Assembly: GCA_025997215.1 (NCBI GenBank)
Contig: BNUH01000001.1
Span: forward strand, 74,447-138,446
Source of the DNA: Clostridia bacterium
GTDB taxonomy: Bacteria; Bacillota_A; Clostridia; Christensenellales; Aristaeellaceae
Reading direction: 5' to 3'
Length of the DNA: 64,000 bases
Part shown: positions 63,558 through 64,000 of the stretch, in pieces
Position numbering within the stretch: position 1 is the stretch's first letter
Layout of the letters: every line of letters begins with the position of its first letter
Position numbers and translations under genes: made by a program
Notes under the pieces: model-generated
The model's input: the letters and a program-made list of their open reading frames with translations, nothing else
Databases searched by the model: none
What the model was told of the DNA's origin: nothing

Positions 63558-63689
63558 CTACGTCATCAGGGTAATGCGGGTATATGTTAGCTGGCCGCAG
63601 GGACTGGCGGTGCCCAACCGAGTTTCTTCAACTTCTGTAAATGCCGCATTAAGTACCTCGCCTTTGATATATCTAAGTAATAAGGTCAT
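63558..63689 (-). CDS. Possible 43-residue open frame opposite the sensor remnant
   Basis: The minus-strand ATG at 63689 opens MTLLLRYIKGEVLNAAFTEV and closes at the TAG at 63558. Amino acid content is protein-like, but there is no ribosome site and I do not recognise it. It may be the tail of a gene that replaced the 5' part of the sensor. Confidence 0.2.
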   Translation of the reverse strand: MTLLLRYIKGEVLNAAFTEVEETRLGTASPCGQLTYTRITLMT

Positions 63690-64000
63690 TTCATTCAAGT
63701 CTCAGGAGGATGCTTATTCTATCGGTATTGATGGCCAGGAAACAGTGACGACCTACGCGTCGTCAGCTGTGAATGGCTGGAAATATGTGCTGATCGCGCC
63801 TGTGCGTCCGCTGGAGATCCGCTTCCGATTTTTGCGGATTTTTTCCCTCGTCAGCATCATTTTAAGCGCCGGTATCGGCCTGGCGCTTGCATACCGGTTG
63901 GCAAAGACCCGTATGCATTTTATTTATGAGGTTATGACGAAACTGTCCGGCAGTAAGAACGTATCCGATAACGGTAATAATGAATATGTAAAAATCAATC
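63574..64000 (+). pseudogene. 5'-truncated remnant of a membrane sensor or regulator, running off the window
   Basis: The frame is open from 63520 to the window end. From 63706 it reads EDAYSIGIDGQETVTTYASS, then AVNGWKYVLIAPV, the end of an extracellular Cache sensor domain, then a membrane helix (IFSLVSIILSAGIGLALAY) and a cytoplasmic start. This is the middle of an AraC-type membrane regulator or YesM-like histidine kinase. The expected signal helix and some 200 residues of Cache domain are missing; what precedes does not look like that domain, and no promoter or ribosome site fits. It is probably a broken copy, but an internal start after 63700 cannot be excluded. Confidence 0.5.

Noticed and set aside
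63558..63689. Assigning a function to the 43-residue minus-strand frame
   Set aside because: No recognisable family and no ribosome site; kept only as a low-confidence feature.
1..64000. Transposase, integrase or phage structural genes
   Set aside because: None found on either strand; the AAA-ATPase/nuclease-like gene is the only plausible transferred gene.

Overview
The window reads as chromosome of a GC-rich, spore-lineage Firmicute (class Clostridia), probably an anaerobic polysaccharide and sugar fermenter. Pointers are strong AGGAGG-type ribosome sites, sigma-A promoters (often with an extended TGGTATACT -10 box), a BofA-family and a SpoIID-family protein, the GlgC/GlgD glycogen pair, ECF-type S components (FolT, QueT), a lactate dehydrogenase-Etf locus, biotin-dependent (de)carboxylase subunits and several carbohydrate ABC importers without lipobox signals. 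No rRNA, IS element, CRISPR array, prophage or replication origin was seen. The genus cannot be named from sequence alone.

Layout. 1-2.8 kb: the end of a secreted repeat protein and a sugar-binding protein. 2.9-4.5 kb: an AT-richer AAA-ATPase/nuclease-like gene. 4.5-10.0 kb (minus): a five-gene operon of TauABC-type importer, phenylacetate-CoA-ligase-like enzyme and aminotransferase. 10.3-14.9 kb: tRNA-Ser(UGA), DegV, a secreted unknown protein, a flippase-like membrane protein, a 644-bp nested palindrome and phosphoglycerate mutase. 15.0-19.0 kb: three exported envelope proteins (SpoIID-SH3, NlpC/P60, and a thioredoxin-fold protein lacking its nucleophilic cysteine). 19.0-24.1 kb: FolT, an aldo/keto reductase, QueT, a ComB-like phosphatase and a polar amino acid importer lacking its binding protein. 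24.3-28.1 kb: a biotin-dependent carboxyltransferase/decarboxylase operon. 28.3-31.3 kb: nucleoside catabolism (udp-deoC), BofA and a secreted SH3 protein. 31.4-35.4 kb: glgC-glgD-glgA. 35.4-36.1 kb: a second long nested palindrome. 36.1-41.3 kb: G1P-dehydrogenase-like protein, a MacB-like ABC exporter, an XRE regulator and a glycerophosphodiesterase. 41.3-44.2 kb: a minus-strand acetyltransferase/deacetylase/NamZ-like operon. 44.3-47.8 kb: a sugar ABC importer. 47.8-51.3 kb: the LctBCD-type lactate dehydrogenase. 51.3-57.5 kb: tsf/rpsB, a sugar isomerase-like gene, ruvCAB and queA. 57.5-62.4 kb: a second sugar importer operon ending in a cytoplasmic GH10 xylanase. 62.4-64.0 kb: an exported MBL-fold protein and a 5'-truncated sensor reading frame that runs off the window.

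Together the genes describe uptake of oligosaccharides (xylan fragments for the GH10 operon), glycogen storage, lactate oxidation through an Etf complex, biotin-dependent carboxyl transfer and envelope remodelling. The least explained items are the two long palindromes built from stacked hairpins whose arms keep structure while changing sequence, the TauABC-PaaK-aminotransferase operon, and the acetyltransferase-deacetylase-NamZ operon.
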